The notes under the pieces were generated by a model. The model did no database searches. It had not been told where the DNA came from and was given only the letters and a program-made list of their open reading frames with translations. From Verrucomicrobiota bacterium (GTDB lineage Bacteria; Verrucomicrobiota; Verrucomicrobiia; Methylacidiphilales; UBA1321): DNA of 64,000 bases. Below, piece after piece: positions 1-8,924 of this stretch. The DNA lies in assembly GCA_013286145.1 (NCBI GenBank), contig JABDGH010000008.1, positions 1 through 64,000 on the forward strand, written 5' to 3'. Every line of letters begins with the position of its first letter. Within the stretch, counting starts at the first letter, position 1. Made by a program: the position numbers and the translations under genes.

Positions 1-773
1 ATGCTCAAGCCGGAAACTTTCGGGATGAGATAATAGAGGAGGCCCAGTCCGAGCGGAGCCAGCCAGAGCGTGTAGAGACCGTGGACGTACCAGGCGCTGA
101 GCAGTTCCTGGATGACATTGGAACCGGGCAGCGAATGAGAACTCAGCAGGATGGTTCCTGTCGCGTAGAGCCAAGGGAAAGCGAAGAGTGCGACGAGCAG
201 CCATGCTTGCGCAAGATGATCCCGTCCCGGTTGGCGCGCGAGATAAGTGACGACGGCCACAACGGCGAACAAGGCGTAGGCCAGCCAGAGAACCCACGAG
301 GCGTAAGCGGGGAATTCAAGAAGCTCGATGCTGGTGCTGTCGCCGACAAAAATGCCGATGAGTCCCAGCGTGATGCCCAGGTTCCAGAAGATGGCGCCGG
401 TCATCAGGAGACCGGGCAGGCAAACCGGAGTGCGCCCCAATCGTGCCAGAACCCACACCGCGAGGCCCAAGCCTGCGGTACTTGCCCAACCGTAAACGAG
501 CGCGTCGATGGCGGCGGGCCAGACGTGTCCGTAGGTGAAGAAACTGAAATTGTTGGAGAGATCGATGAACAATCCGAGAAGGGGAATCGAATCGTGCGGA
601 TGCGTGAGCGACGAGGCGTAAACGAGGAGGAACGTGCCAACGACCATCCAATGTACCGCAGAGAGAAGGCAAACCATCACGGGCCAGCGCACCGATGCGT
701 CGATGGCTGCCAACTCGGGATCGGTTGAGATGAATCCCTTGGGAGCAACAGTATTGGAGATTGAGGTAGCCAT
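1..773 (-). CDS. Divergent cbb3-like heme-copper oxidase subunit I (partial, runs off left edge)
   Basis: Not in the ORF track because it has no stop inside the window. Translating the minus strand from the ATG at 773 gives 257 open codons to the left edge. The product is strongly hydrophobic, with about six membrane segments visible. A segment near the truncated end, WYVHGLYTLWLAPLGLGLLY followed by LIPK, resembles the CcoN helix that carries a CuB-ligand histidine (WYGHN...YYFVPK). It starts two bases after the stop of the 152-aa gene and closes the act operon, so it is probably the terminal oxidase fed by Alternative Complex III. Oddity: the second helix, where CcoN has its low-spin heme histidine in an RPxHTN context, reads GHVWPAAIDALVYG, with no histidine at the aligned place. 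It could be a degenerate or re-wired oxidase subunit. The catalytic half lies outside the window. Confidence 0.72.
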   Translation of the reverse strand, partial: MATSISNTVAPKGFISTDPELAAIDASVRWPVMVCLLSAVHWMVVGTFLLVYASSLTHPHDSIPLLGLFIDLSNNFSFFTYGHVWPAAIDALVYGWASTAGLGLAVWVLARLGRTPVCLPGLLMTGAIFWNLGITLGLIGIFVGDSTSIELLEFPAYASWVLWLAYALFAVVAVVTYLARQPGRDHLAQAWLLVALFAFPWLYATGTILLSSHSLPGSNVIQELLSAWYVHGLYTLWLAPLGLGLLYYLIPKVSGLS

Positions 774-774
774 G

Positions 775-1233
775 TTACTTGGTCTCCTTTGTTGGAGATG
801 GCGGAGTGGCAGGCGCGGTGTTAGTCGTGGCTGGAGCTGCGTTTGTCGCACCGGCCGGAGCACTGTTTGTTGCGGAAGCAGGTGCGGCATTTGTAGTGGC
901 AGGAGGAGCCACTGGCACAATGGAGGCACCCGGTTCAAGTGGCTTGGTTTTTAAGGTGGCGATTTCACGGAGAATGGCTTCGTCAATTGGGATGCGAACG
1001 ATCCCTTTATTTTGATCGATCCAATCGGCGGTGCCAAGGGTTGCGCGGTCAGCATCCTGAAGCTTTTTCAATGTGGCGATGCGTTCAGTGGCCCGCGTTT
1101 GATCGTAATCGGTATAGTCGTTGGTCATCCGCGAGGAATAGGCCGCAATGACCACGAAGATCGTGAACGCCAGCAGTGTCCAAAAGATCCAACTGATCTT
1201 CACTTGGGATGATGGTGTGGGATTATCGGACAT
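775..1233 (-). CDS. Small single-pass membrane protein of the ACIII/oxidase operon
   Basis: 152 aa if started at the ATG at 1233 (MSDNPTP), two bases after the actF stop. The ORF-track start at 1257 would overlap actF and adds a His-rich MPHHHQLV lead. There is one membrane helix (about residues 12-31, WIFWTLLAFTIFVVIAAY) and then a soluble part containing GIVRIPIDEA. The C-terminal third is low-complexity Ala/Thr/Asn/Pro (repeats like TNAAPA, TNSAPAG). The position between actF and the oxidase subunit suggests a structural or assembly subunit of the ACIII-oxidase supercomplex. That role is inference from position; I do not recognise a named family. Confidence 0.7.
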   Translation of the reverse strand: MSDNPTPSSQVKISWIFWTLLAFTIFVVIAAYSSRMTNDYTDYDQTRATERIATLKKLQDADRATLGTADWIDQNKGIVRIPIDEAILREIATLKTKPLEPGASIVPVAPPATTNAAPASATNSAPAGATNAAPATTNTAPATPPSPTKETK

Positions 1234-1235
1234 AA

Positions 1236-2438
1236 CTAATTGGTGATGGTGAGGCATTCGACCAGGCGCGGATCGCGTGTCGGGAAAAGGGAGGCCCTGG
1301 CCGCGAGGCTCATGTAGGCAAAGCCGAGGATCGAACCGACAGTGATGAAGGCGACGAAATCCTGCCAGCTTGGGAGGATGCTGTGCTGATGCGCGTAAGG
1401 CATGATGTACCAGTAAAGTTCCACGCCGTGCATGATGAGAAGCCAGCCAGCGACGAAAGTCAGCGCACGCAGCCTTTTCTTGGTGTCCTGGGCAAGAAGG
1501 TAGATGGTCGGAAAAACGAATTTACCGATGATGATGAGATAGGAGAGATACTTCCACAGGCCGCGATTGTGGTCGTTGTAGAAAATCGTTTCCTCGGGAA
1601 TGTTGCCGTACCAGATGAGCAAGTATTGGCCGAAGGCGATGTAGGCCCAGAAGATGGTGAAGCCGAAAAGGAGTTTGCCCATGAGGTGAAAATGTTCCGA
1701 GTTCAGGGCGACGAGAAAACCGGCCGAGCGCAGCATCGCGATGATGACAATGCCAGCGGCCATGCTGGCTTGGACACAGATGGTGAAATTATAGACGCCG
1801 AAAAGGCTCGAGTACCAACGCCAGTCGAGACCCATAAACCAGTCGAAGCCCAGAAAAGTTTCCAGCACACCAAAAATGACCAGCGCGAGGTAGCTGTGGT
1901 CGTGCATCCGGCGCGTGAATACCGGGTTGCCGTCGATGTCCTGCGCCACGGAGTTGCGGCGGTAGTAGAGTCCGGCGAGACAAAAATAGAGGAAGTAAAT
2001 GAAAACGCGGATGTAAAAGAACGTCGGGTTTAGATAGCCGCTGCGGATTTCGACTTCATGGTCAGTGGCGTGAGCGGGACTCATCCACGTCCAGAGCACG
2101 TCGCGGAAATCGGGCCATAAGAGGGGTAAAAAGAGGACGAAGAACAGGGGCAGCAGTCCCAGCATATTTTCCCAAACGCGACGTGGCAGAACCGACCAGG
2201 CGGAGTCGCATGCGTAATGGAGCGTGACCCAGAAGAAAGCCCCGAGTGCGATGGTGAAGAAGAAGTAAAAGGCGAAGAACCACGAATAGGCAAACTGCAC
2301 ATGATCGACCGCAGCGCCGATGAGGGAGAAAATAATTCCGATCATCGACAGGGCCAGGAAGATGTAAGTCAACGGGAACTTCCAAGGCACGAGTCGCTCC
2401 GGCGCGGGAAGATGAAGGGTGTGAGGATGGCCGCTCAT
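1236..2438 (-). CDS. actF: Alternative Complex III membrane subunit ActF
   Basis: 400 aa polytopic inner-membrane protein with about ten helices, beginning APERLVPWKFPLTYIFLALS. This is the NrfD-like fold shared by ActC and ActF, the quinol:cytochrome c oxidoreductase membrane subunits. Its ATG overlaps the actE stop as ATGA (2435-2438), so it is translationally coupled. ActF lacks heme motifs, as expected. In known ACIII complexes ActC and ActF form the membrane core around the quinol site and a putative proton path. Order after ActE and before an oxidase subunit matches ACIII operons of other phyla. The assignment rests on sequence style plus perfect operon context. Confidence 0.9.
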   Translation of the reverse strand: MSGHPHTLHLPAPERLVPWKFPLTYIFLALSMIGIIFSLIGAAVDHVQFAYSWFFAFYFFFTIALGAFFWVTLHYACDSAWSVLPRRVWENMLGLLPLFFVLFLPLLWPDFRDVLWTWMSPAHATDHEVEIRSGYLNPTFFYIRVFIYFLYFCLAGLYYRRNSVAQDIDGNPVFTRRMHDHSYLALVIFGVLETFLGFDWFMGLDWRWYSSLFGVYNFTICVQASMAAGIVIIAMLRSAGFLVALNSEHFHLMGKLLFGFTIFWAYIAFGQYLLIWYGNIPEETIFYNDHNRGLWKYLSYLIIIGKFVFPTIYLLAQDTKKRLRALTFVAGWLLIMHGVELYWYIMPYAHQHSILPSWQDFVAFITVGSILGFAYMSLAARASLFPTRDPRLVECLTITN

Positions 2439-3214
2439 GGTTTCGATACTTTCTTCAAGGGCTGTTTATCGAAAGTTGTCGGATAGACCGATTCGTAGCG
2501 GGGTTTGTCAGGAGTACCCGTTGTTGGCGCGGGTGTCGCTGAAACGGGAGCAGCCGGTTTCTTCATCTTGGCTTGAAGCTCTGATTGCTCTTTCGGTGAG
2601 GCGTCATTGAGTGTGGCGTTCTGGCTGCGTTGTAACGCGCGAATATACATAACGATCCTCCAGCGATCATCGATGGAGATATTGTAGCCGTAGCCGAGCA
2701 TCTGGCCTTTGCCGTTGCTGATGGTGTTGAACAGGTCTCCGTCGTTTCTCTGGCGGATGGGATCGGTCTGATAATTGGCTGCACCGTTGAGGCCATATTT
2801 TGACGTGATGCCTTTTCCATCACCGGCGGCGCCATGGCAAACCTGGCAATTGATCGCGTACCGTTCGCGTCCCCGGCTCATGTTGACCGCGTCAATTTGT
2901 AGGGCGTGTGCGCCGTCACGTGCGGCGTGAACAGGAATACCGTTGCCCCAATGGGCACTGTCCCATTTGCCAGTCGCCCAATAATCGTTTTGCGCGGGCA
3001 TTTCCAGCGCCACGGTGCCTTCGACGGGCGGACGCGAAGCCATGCCGTCGGCAAAGAATGAACTGGTGACCTGATCCTTCACCTTGTCCTGATGAACCAT
3101 GTCGGGAAACAACTCCATGGGTGGCCGGGTCGAGTGATCGCCGCGAAAACCGGCAATCGAAACGACGGTGACCACAGCCAGAATGAGAGCGAGAAGGAAA
3201 TAGATTAGTTTCAT
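2435..3214 (-). CDS. actE: Alternative Complex III monoheme cytochrome c subunit ActE
   Basis: 259 aa. An N-terminal hydrophobic signal or anchor (MKLIYFLLALILAVVTVVSI) is followed by the ActE-typical stretch STRPPMELFPDM. One heme c site, CQVCHG, lies near residue 123, with a likely Met ligand in GKGQMLGYG. The C-terminus is Pro/Ala/Thr-rich. It acts on the periplasmic side and passes electrons toward the cytochrome c partner. Its ATG overlaps the actD stop (ATGA at 3211-3214), and its own stop overlaps the actF start in the same way, so translation is tightly coupled. Confidence 0.92.
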   Translation of the reverse strand: MKLIYFLLALILAVVTVVSIAGFRGDHSTRPPMELFPDMVHQDKVKDQVTSSFFADGMASRPPVEGTVALEMPAQNDYWATGKWDSAHWGNGIPVHAARDGAHALQIDAVNMSRGRERYAINCQVCHGAAGDGKGITSKYGLNGAANYQTDPIRQRNDGDLFNTISNGKGQMLGYGYNISIDDRWRIVMYIRALQRSQNATLNDASPKEQSELQAKMKKPAAPVSATPAPTTGTPDKPRYESVYPTTFDKQPLKKVSKP

Positions 3215-3789
3215 TCTTCTCCTATAAAGGTGAGGTTGGTGCCGCCCATTTCCTGAAGCAAATCGACCGTGGCCTTCTCATCAAAACGCGGATCCTTGGC
3301 CTCGATCACGACGAAAAACTTGTCGTGGGTCGCGCGGCTGAAGAGATCCCATTCCCAGAGCGGGTGATGGAGCCGGGGCAACCCGGAAAGAAGGATGATG
3401 CCCTTGAGCGTGAAGATCGCAGCGAGCATGATCGTGAGCAAATCGAGGATTGGAACAAAGGCGGGAAGGCTGAAATAAGGTTTTCCCTGGGTGTCCATGG
3501 GATAGATGTAAACCGACGTGATCGTGACCAGGAGAAAACCGCCGATCAAACCGTGGAGTCCACCCACGAGGGTGCAGACGCCAACCCACGATTTTTTGAG
3601 TCCCATCGCCTTGTCGAGGCCGTGGATGGCATAGGGCGTATAGCAGTCCCAAGAGCGGAAACCGTGATCACGCACTTTTTCGGCTGCCTCATAGAGAGCA
3701 GTGGGATTGGCAAACTCGGCCGCGACGGCGTAGAGCTTCTTCGGCATTTGACCGGAGCCGACGGAACAAACGAGGGGAGTATCAGTCAT
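3211..3789 (-). CDS. actD: Alternative Complex III membrane subunit ActD (DUF3341)
   Basis: 192 aa. The N-terminal cytoplasmic domain has the ActD/DUF3341 pattern of a ferredoxin-like fold (KLYAVAAEFANPTALYEAAE, then HGLDKAMGLKKSWVG). Two membrane helices follow (VGVCTLVGGLHGLIGGFLLV and the LLTIMLAAIFTLKGIILLSG region). The C-terminus (DPRFDEKATVDLLQEMGGT) is characteristic of the family. It is a structural subunit contacting ActC. Its start at 3789 lies 8 bp inside actC and its end overlaps actE by the ATGA junction. Confidence 0.92.
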   Translation of the reverse strand: MTDTPLVCSVGSGQMPKKLYAVAAEFANPTALYEAAEKVRDHGFRSWDCYTPYAIHGLDKAMGLKKSWVGVCTLVGGLHGLIGGFLLVTITSVYIYPMDTQGKPYFSLPAFVPILDLLTIMLAAIFTLKGIILLSGLPRLHHPLWEWDLFSRATHDKFFVVIEAKDPRFDEKATVDLLQEMGGTNLTFIGEE

Positions 3790-5251
3790 GGGAGCCTCCC
3801 TGGTTGTGCTCGATTACGACGGGCGGTTGATGCGGATTGGCCTCGGGAAGCACGGAACGAACTTCGGCAATCGCGATGACCGGCAGGAAGCGGATAAAGA
3901 GAAGATACATCAGGAAGAAAATTCCGAACGTCCCGGTGAAGGTCAAAACATCGATATAGGTCGGATAAAACATGCCCCATGACGAGGGGAGAAAATCGCG
4001 ATGGATGGAACTGACGATGATGACGTAGCGTTCGAGCCACATGCCGATGCTCGGGAACAGCACGATGAAAAAAGCGAGCCACGGCGTGCGTCGAACCCGC
4101 TTGCTCCAGAAAAGCTGCGGGATGACGCAATTGAAAATCATCATCAGGTCCCAGGTAAGCCAGTAGGGACCAAAGATGCGGTCGTGTAAAAGAGTGAAAC
4201 TTTCGTTCGGGTTACCGCTATAGTAGGCGATAAAAAATTCCATTCCGTAGATGTAGGCGACAAAGAGACCCATCAGCAGCGTGTAGCGGCAACAGAGGTC
4301 GATGTGGCGCAGGGTGACAATATCCTGGAGTTTGTAATATTGCCGGATCGGCACGAGGAGAATGATCAACATGCAGAAACCGCCGTAGATCGCGCCGACG
4401 CCGAAGTAGGGGATGAAGATCGTCCCATGCCAGCCGGGAATGACCGAGGTGGAGAAGTCGCTCGACACGACGGTGCAGGTCGTGATGACGAGCAGGGTCG
4501 CGATGCCCGCGAGCATGAGGTAACCAAATTCGTAATTGGCCCACTGCCGGGCGCTGCCTCGCCAGCCAAGGCAGATAACCGCATAAAAATACTTCAGTAT
4601 CTTGTTCTTGATCCGGTCGCGCATGGCCGCTGCATCGGGAATCAGGCCGACGTACCAGAACATGATGGAGACGCCGAGGTAGGTGTTGACGGCGAAGACG
4701 TCCCAGAGGAGCGGGCTGCGGAAATTGGGCCAGATGGCGTTGCCGTTCGGGATGGGAGCCATGTACCACGCAAACCAGACGCGGCCAACGTGAACGGCGG
4801 GAAAAACACCGGCGCACATGACGGCGAAGATGGTCATCGCCTCGGCGGCGCGATTGATGCCGGAAGCCCAGCGCTGACGTGTGAGATAAAGAATGGCGGC
4901 GATCATGGTTCCGGCGTGACCGATACCGATCCAGAAAACGAAGTTGGTAATGTCCCAGGCCCAGTTGGCGGCTTTGTTTTCGCCCCAGACACCGACGCCC
5001 GTCGTGATGAGATAAAGAATGCAGACGCCAGCCAACGAAGCTACGCCGCCCGCAATCCCCACGGCGATCCACCACCAGAGCGGCGCCGGATTTTCCACGA
5101 CGGAAGCAATGTGGTCGCCGACCCAAGCCGCGCTGCGCTCATTATTAACGTAAGGCTCGCGGATCAGTTCCTGGCGCGCGCGCGCGATCTCAGCCGACTC
5201 ATGTCGGTTGAGCGGATCGGCAGGCACAGTGGATGGGGTGAAATAGGACAT
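3782..5251 (-). CDS. actC: Alternative Complex III NrfD-like quinol-binding subunit ActC
   Basis: 489 aa, about ten membrane helices, PsrC/NrfD family. The family pattern is clear in LWWWIAVGIAGGVASLAGVC and in later helices with FWIGIGHAGTMIAAILYLTR. ActC couples to the ActB iron-sulfur domain and is the presumed menaquinol oxidation site in the inner membrane. Upstream lies a 283-bp gap to actB that contains palindromic repeats, unusual for an operon whose other junctions all overlap. The 3' end overlaps actD by 8 bp. Confidence 0.94.
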   Translation of the reverse strand: MSYFTPSTVPADPLNRHESAEIARARQELIREPYVNNERSAAWVGDHIASVVENPAPLWWWIAVGIAGGVASLAGVCILYLITTGVGVWGENKAANWAWDITNFVFWIGIGHAGTMIAAILYLTRQRWASGINRAAEAMTIFAVMCAGVFPAVHVGRVWFAWYMAPIPNGNAIWPNFRSPLLWDVFAVNTYLGVSIMFWYVGLIPDAAAMRDRIKNKILKYFYAVICLGWRGSARQWANYEFGYLMLAGIATLLVITTCTVVSSDFSTSVIPGWHGTIFIPYFGVGAIYGGFCMLIILLVPIRQYYKLQDIVTLRHIDLCCRYTLLMGLFVAYIYGMEFFIAYYSGNPNESFTLLHDRIFGPYWLTWDLMMIFNCVIPQLFWSKRVRRTPWLAFFIVLFPSIGMWLERYVIIVSSIHRDFLPSSWGMFYPTYIDVLTFTGTFGIFFLMYLLFIRFLPVIAIAEVRSVLPEANPHQPPVVIEHNQGGSHD

Positions 5252-5271
5252 GGGCTGGGTTAAAAAGATTC

Positions 5272-5414
5272 GTCATCCCGAGCTTGTCGAGGGATCAGAC
5301 ACGGGTTGCCGATACACAAAAGCTGAAAAGTCGAAAAGAGATATTTCTTTCCGTCATCTCCTGCGAAATGTTTTTTCGGGAACGTGTCTGATCCTTCGAC
5401 AAGCTCAGGATGAC
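5272..5414. repeat. Long-core palindromic repeat between actB and actC
   Basis: Arms of 32 nt at 5272-5303 and 5383-5414 are near-perfect reverse complements. They start GTCATCCCGAGCTTGTCGAG and end in GACACG at the core side. The unpaired core is 79 nt. The left arm carries the 'CCCGAG/GAGGG' variant and the right arm the 'CTTCG/CAGGA' variant. The same arrangement recurs at 54001-54141. Here it sits inside the act operon. Confidence 0.9.
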
Positions 5415-5472
5415 AGATTGAAGAAGTGAGAAATGGCAGATAACTTATGGATAAAATAACTGCCCTCCGCAG

Positions 5473-5496
5473 GAGCTCGACAAGCTCGGGATGACA
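5473..5496. repeat. Solo arm of the GTCATCC palindromic repeat
   Basis: A single right-hand arm (GAGCTCGACAAGCTCGGGAT followed by GACA) without a matching left arm nearby. It lies about 60 bp from the complete copy at 5272-5414, between actB and actC. It is either a decayed second element or a partial insertion. Confidence 0.75.
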
Positions 5497-5534
5497 GCTT
5501 TTAAAATTAAAATTCCTGTAAAGCATGGGTTCAG

Positions 5535-8500
5535 TTATCGCGTCGTGGCGGCCTCTGGTTTGTCCGAGCCGTTCTTGGGTTCGGCGGGCGATTTTTCTTC
5601 AAAGGGGCTGGTGTGGCCGATGTGTGCGGCACCGGGCATGGCCATGTTGGGATTACGAACGCGGCCGAGATAACTCGTGCGCGGCCTGGTGCCGAGATAG
5701 GCCAGCACTCCGTAACCGCGTTCATCCTGCTTGGCGATGGAGACCTTGCTGTTCGGATCGTTCATGTTGCCGAAAACGATGGCCTCCGCCGGGCAGACCT
5801 GCTGGCAGGCGACCTTGAACGAGTCGGTCGGCAACGTGATGTCGCCCGAGCCGTTCGCCTTGCGAAGCTGGTCGATCTTGGCCTCCTCGATGCGCTGGAC
5901 GCAATAGGTGCACTTTTCCATGACGCCGCGGATGCGTATCGAGACATTGGGATTTTTTTGCAGCGCGATGCTGTCGGGCGTACCTTTGTAAGTCAGCGGA
6001 CCATCCTTGCCCGCGAGTGGGCCGAGATAGAGTTCGCCGACCTGGCCGAGCACGGGAAGTTTCACGTTCTGGATCGGACGGTCGTTATAATTGAAGAAAT
6101 TGAACCGGCGCACTTTATAAGGGCAATTGTTCGCGCAATAGCGAGTGCCGATGCAGCGATTGTAGGCCATGACGTTAAGCCCTTCCTCGTTGTGAACAGT
6201 GGCGTTGACCGGGCAGACCGGCTCGCACGGCGCGTTTTCGCACTGCTGGCAGGCCATCGGCTGGATGAGCATCTGCGGATCATCGAGATAGGAGGAATCC
6301 TTGGTATCGTCGCTGGCGAAGTAGCGGTCATTGCGAATCCAGTGCATTTCGCGACCACGGATGACCTGGAATTTGCCGACGATGGGAATATTGTTCTCCG
6401 CCTGGCAGGCGACCACGCAGGCACTGCATCCGACGCATGAATTGAGGTCGATGACCATGCCCCACGCGGGACGGTCGGGCTGGTAATCCTTGGAATTGAG
6501 CTTGGGTGTGCCGTAACCCGATTCGTAATTCTGGTAGCCCTTGAGTTCGCCCTGCGGCGTGTCTTTGTCGATGCCGATTTCCTGAACGAAGGCGGGATCG
6601 TCGTGATATTTTTCGAGAGAGGCTTCGCGCACGAGACCGCGTCCTTCCATCGAATTGTGTTCCTGTGTGAGAGCGAGCGGCCAGGTCTTGTCGATTTTCT
6701 CAACTTTGACGCCAGTGACAAAACCGGGCGTGGCCGAGGTGCGAAGTTTATAAACGTTGAACCCGGCGTCCGCTGCGACGCGGAGAGGGGCGGTCACGTT
6801 TTTGCGCGATTCCTCAGTGAGGCGCGGTGCGGTGCGTCCCCAGCCGAGCGCGATGGTCAGCGTCTGGTCGTGCTGGCCGGGAGCGACGAGAACGGGTAAT
6901 TCCATGCTGCGACCGTCGGGCGTGGTGACCTTGAGCATCGGGAAGGCGGTGGTCGGGTCGATGGCGACGGGCGAATTGGAAGTTCTCGGCGAGACGTCGG
7001 TGTTGGGGAGATCCTGCGTATTATTATTCGGAGGCGAAACATCGACACCGAGCTTCTTGGCGGTTTTCGGGCTGACGTAGAGCGCATTGTCCCAGGTGAG
7101 TTTGCTAACCGGGTCGGGCAATTCCTGGAGCCAGCCGTTGTTGGCGTAACGGCCATCGTCGATATTTCCCAAAACGAAATTGAGTTCGTATTCGCCGGGC
7201 TGGAGGGGTTTGAAGGGAACGATATGTCCTTTTGCTAGCAGGAATTCAGGAGCAATTGCAGACGATTTCAAACGGGCATTCTCACAAAATCCATCGTGAA
7301 CATATTGGTGCCATTTTTTCTCAATCTCATCGACATAAGTGATGAGGTCGGGTTCGTTACCTCTAGTTAATTTCCCGAAAGTTTGCTGGATATGTTCCGC
7401 GCCTTTGGCCTTGGGCAAGCCAGCCAGTTCGGCGAGCAGTTCAATTTCAGAAATGCCATTGTAGAGAGGGAGAATGAGTGGTTGTTGGGAAAGATAAGCA
7501 CCACCGCAAGTGTATGCGTCGCCCCATGATTCCAGAAAATGGGCGGCTGGAATGTGAGTTGTGGCGGTGGCGCTGGTTTCGTCAACGTGAAGTCCAAGAC
7601 GGATGACCTGTTCTACCTTGGCAAGGAGACTATCGAAGCTGATTTCGGCAGGTGCGTTGAAGGCCGGGTTGCCGCCGAGAACAAAAAGGGTTTTGATCGT
7701 GCCCCGGCTGATCTGCTCGGCGAGATTACCAAGAGGCCATCCTACCGATGTAACAGATGGAATATAGTTTATCGTCTTCCCGATATTATCCAATGCTCCA
7801 TTAATTGATTGAAGTAATAAATGTACAGATGGCGGCTGCTGGCTTCCGCAAATAATGACTGAGCGACCCTTGGCACTCATCAAATCTTTGGCCATTTCCG
7901 TAATCCACGCTTCGATATTGGGGTCATTGAACGCAGTAAAGCTATTTCCCGACGCCACACCCAATTTCGAGGCAAGCAGTGTTACCACGCCGTCGATGTT
8001 ACTCGAAGGAACACGGAGGCGATGATCGGCCATTCCACCGGTGAGCGAAAAACGTCCTTCTATCGCGTAGAGGCGTGACATCGTTTCCTGAGTCTTGCCA
8101 AGACGACGGCGACCTGCGGAGAAGCCAGCAATATTTTGGATCGTACCCTCGGATGCGCCGAGAAAATCACAATCGAGCGAAACAATAACATCGGCCTTTT
8201 CCAAATTATAAATGGGTTGAGTACTTCCAGCCCACGGCCCTGCCCAAGGTTCATATTCTACCCAAGCAATCTTGGGGAATTGCTGTTGGATCAAATCGCG
8301 GATGCGTTCACGCGTCGGAGATGTGCTCGGCTCGGCCAGAATAGCGAGGCCTTCGCCGCCGTTCTTGAGGTAATCGCGGCGCAGGATGGCGAACTCTTCC
8401 CAGAAATCTTCCCAGGTCGCCTCAATGTAATCTTTGCCGCGTTCCTTCGCCTTGAGGACGACCTTGGAGCGATCTGGGTCGTAGAGATCGAGGATCGCGG

Positions 8501-8924
8501 CCTGGCCGAAGGTGTCGGTGGAACCGTTGAAACCGGGGACGTTCGGGTTGCCTTCGAGCTTGGTGGGGCGGCCATTGTAAGTCGTGGCGATGAGCGGGAT
8601 GGCTCCGCCACGGCGCGGCATGGCGGTGGCATAATGGAGTGCGTTGCCGGGAACCTGCCATTCGACGCCCTTACTATAAGGCACGGCATGGATTTCGGGA
8701 CGACGGCAACCGGTCAGGCCGAGTCCGGCCAGCGCAACCGATGCACCCATGAATTGCATGAAGCCGCGGCGGGTTATTTCATCCCCCTCCAATTCAGCCG
8801 CGCCCTGCGGGAACTCACGTTCGAGGCGCGCGCGAAATTCGGGCGTCTCCGCGAATTCTTCGAGGCTGCGCCAGTATTTCTTGCCCGTGGTTGGGGCTGG
8901 GGGGTGGTTGAAGGTGCGTTTCAT
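5535..8924 (-). CDS. actB: Alternative Complex III iron-sulfur/molybdopterin-like subunit ActB
   Basis: 1129 aa from the ATG at 8924. That start makes an ATGA overlap with the actA stop, whereas the ORF-track start at 8942 is a TTG. A twin-arginine signal (TRRGFMQFMG) near residue 58 is followed by a hydrophobic stretch and GCRRP. The middle (about 100-750) is the molybdopterin-oxidoreductase-like domain, which in ACIII is known to lack the cofactor. The C-terminal part (about 800-1070) is the four-cluster ferredoxin domain, visible as CVGCSACVVAC, CQQCENAPCEPVCP, CIGTRYCANNCP, CTYCVQRI and CQQVCP. It carries electrons from ActC to the cytochromes in the periplasm. Parts of the middle domain are clearly more AT-rich than the rest. 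Confidence 0.95.
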   Translation of the reverse strand: MKRTFNHPPAPTTGKKYWRSLEEFAETPEFRARLEREFPQGAAELEGDEITRRGFMQFMGASVALAGLGLTGCRRPEIHAVPYSKGVEWQVPGNALHYATAMPRRGGAIPLIATTYNGRPTKLEGNPNVPGFNGSTDTFGQAAILDLYDPDRSKVVLKAKERGKDYIEATWEDFWEEFAILRRDYLKNGGEGLAILAEPSTSPTRERIRDLIQQQFPKIAWVEYEPWAGPWAGSTQPIYNLEKADVIVSLDCDFLGASEGTIQNIAGFSAGRRRLGKTQETMSRLYAIEGRFSLTGGMADHRLRVPSSNIDGVVTLLASKLGVASGNSFTAFNDPNIEAWITEMAKDLMSAKGRSVIICGSQQPPSVHLLLQSINGALDNIGKTINYIPSVTSVGWPLGNLAEQISRGTIKTLFVLGGNPAFNAPAEISFDSLLAKVEQVIRLGLHVDETSATATTHIPAAHFLESWGDAYTCGGAYLSQQPLILPLYNGISEIELLAELAGLPKAKGAEHIQQTFGKLTRGNEPDLITYVDEIEKKWHQYVHDGFCENARLKSSAIAPEFLLAKGHIVPFKPLQPGEYELNFVLGNIDDGRYANNGWLQELPDPVSKLTWDNALYVSPKTAKKLGVDVSPPNNNTQDLPNTDVSPRTSNSPVAIDPTTAFPMLKVTTPDGRSMELPVLVAPGQHDQTLTIALGWGRTAPRLTEESRKNVTAPLRVAADAGFNVYKLRTSATPGFVTGVKVEKIDKTWPLALTQEHNSMEGRGLVREASLEKYHDDPAFVQEIGIDKDTPQGELKGYQNYESGYGTPKLNSKDYQPDRPAWGMVIDLNSCVGCSACVVACQAENNIPIVGKFQVIRGREMHWIRNDRYFASDDTKDSSYLDDPQMLIQPMACQQCENAPCEPVCPVNATVHNEEGLNVMAYNRCIGTRYCANNCPYKVRRFNFFNYNDRPIQNVKLPVLGQVGELYLGPLAGKDGPLTYKGTPDSIALQKNPNVSIRIRGVMEKCTYCVQRIEEAKIDQLRKANGSGDITLPTDSFKVACQQVCPAEAIVFGNMNDPNSKVSIAKQDERGYGVLAYLGTRPRTSYLGRVRNPNMAMPGAAHIGHTSPFEEKSPAEPKNGSDKPEAATTR

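Noticed and set aside
4304-5263. 319-aa plus-strand ORF opposite actC
   Set aside because: Shadow of the GC-biased actC codons; highly charged, no domain, and actC is unambiguous.
5260-5526. 88-aa minus-strand ORF with CHPELVEG-type repeats
   Set aside because: It is the translation of the palindromic repeat arms (HPELVE), not a protein.
5613-6440. 275-aa plus-strand ORF opposite the actB ferredoxin domain
   Set aside because: Antisense shadow; actB has clear cluster-binding motifs in this stretch.
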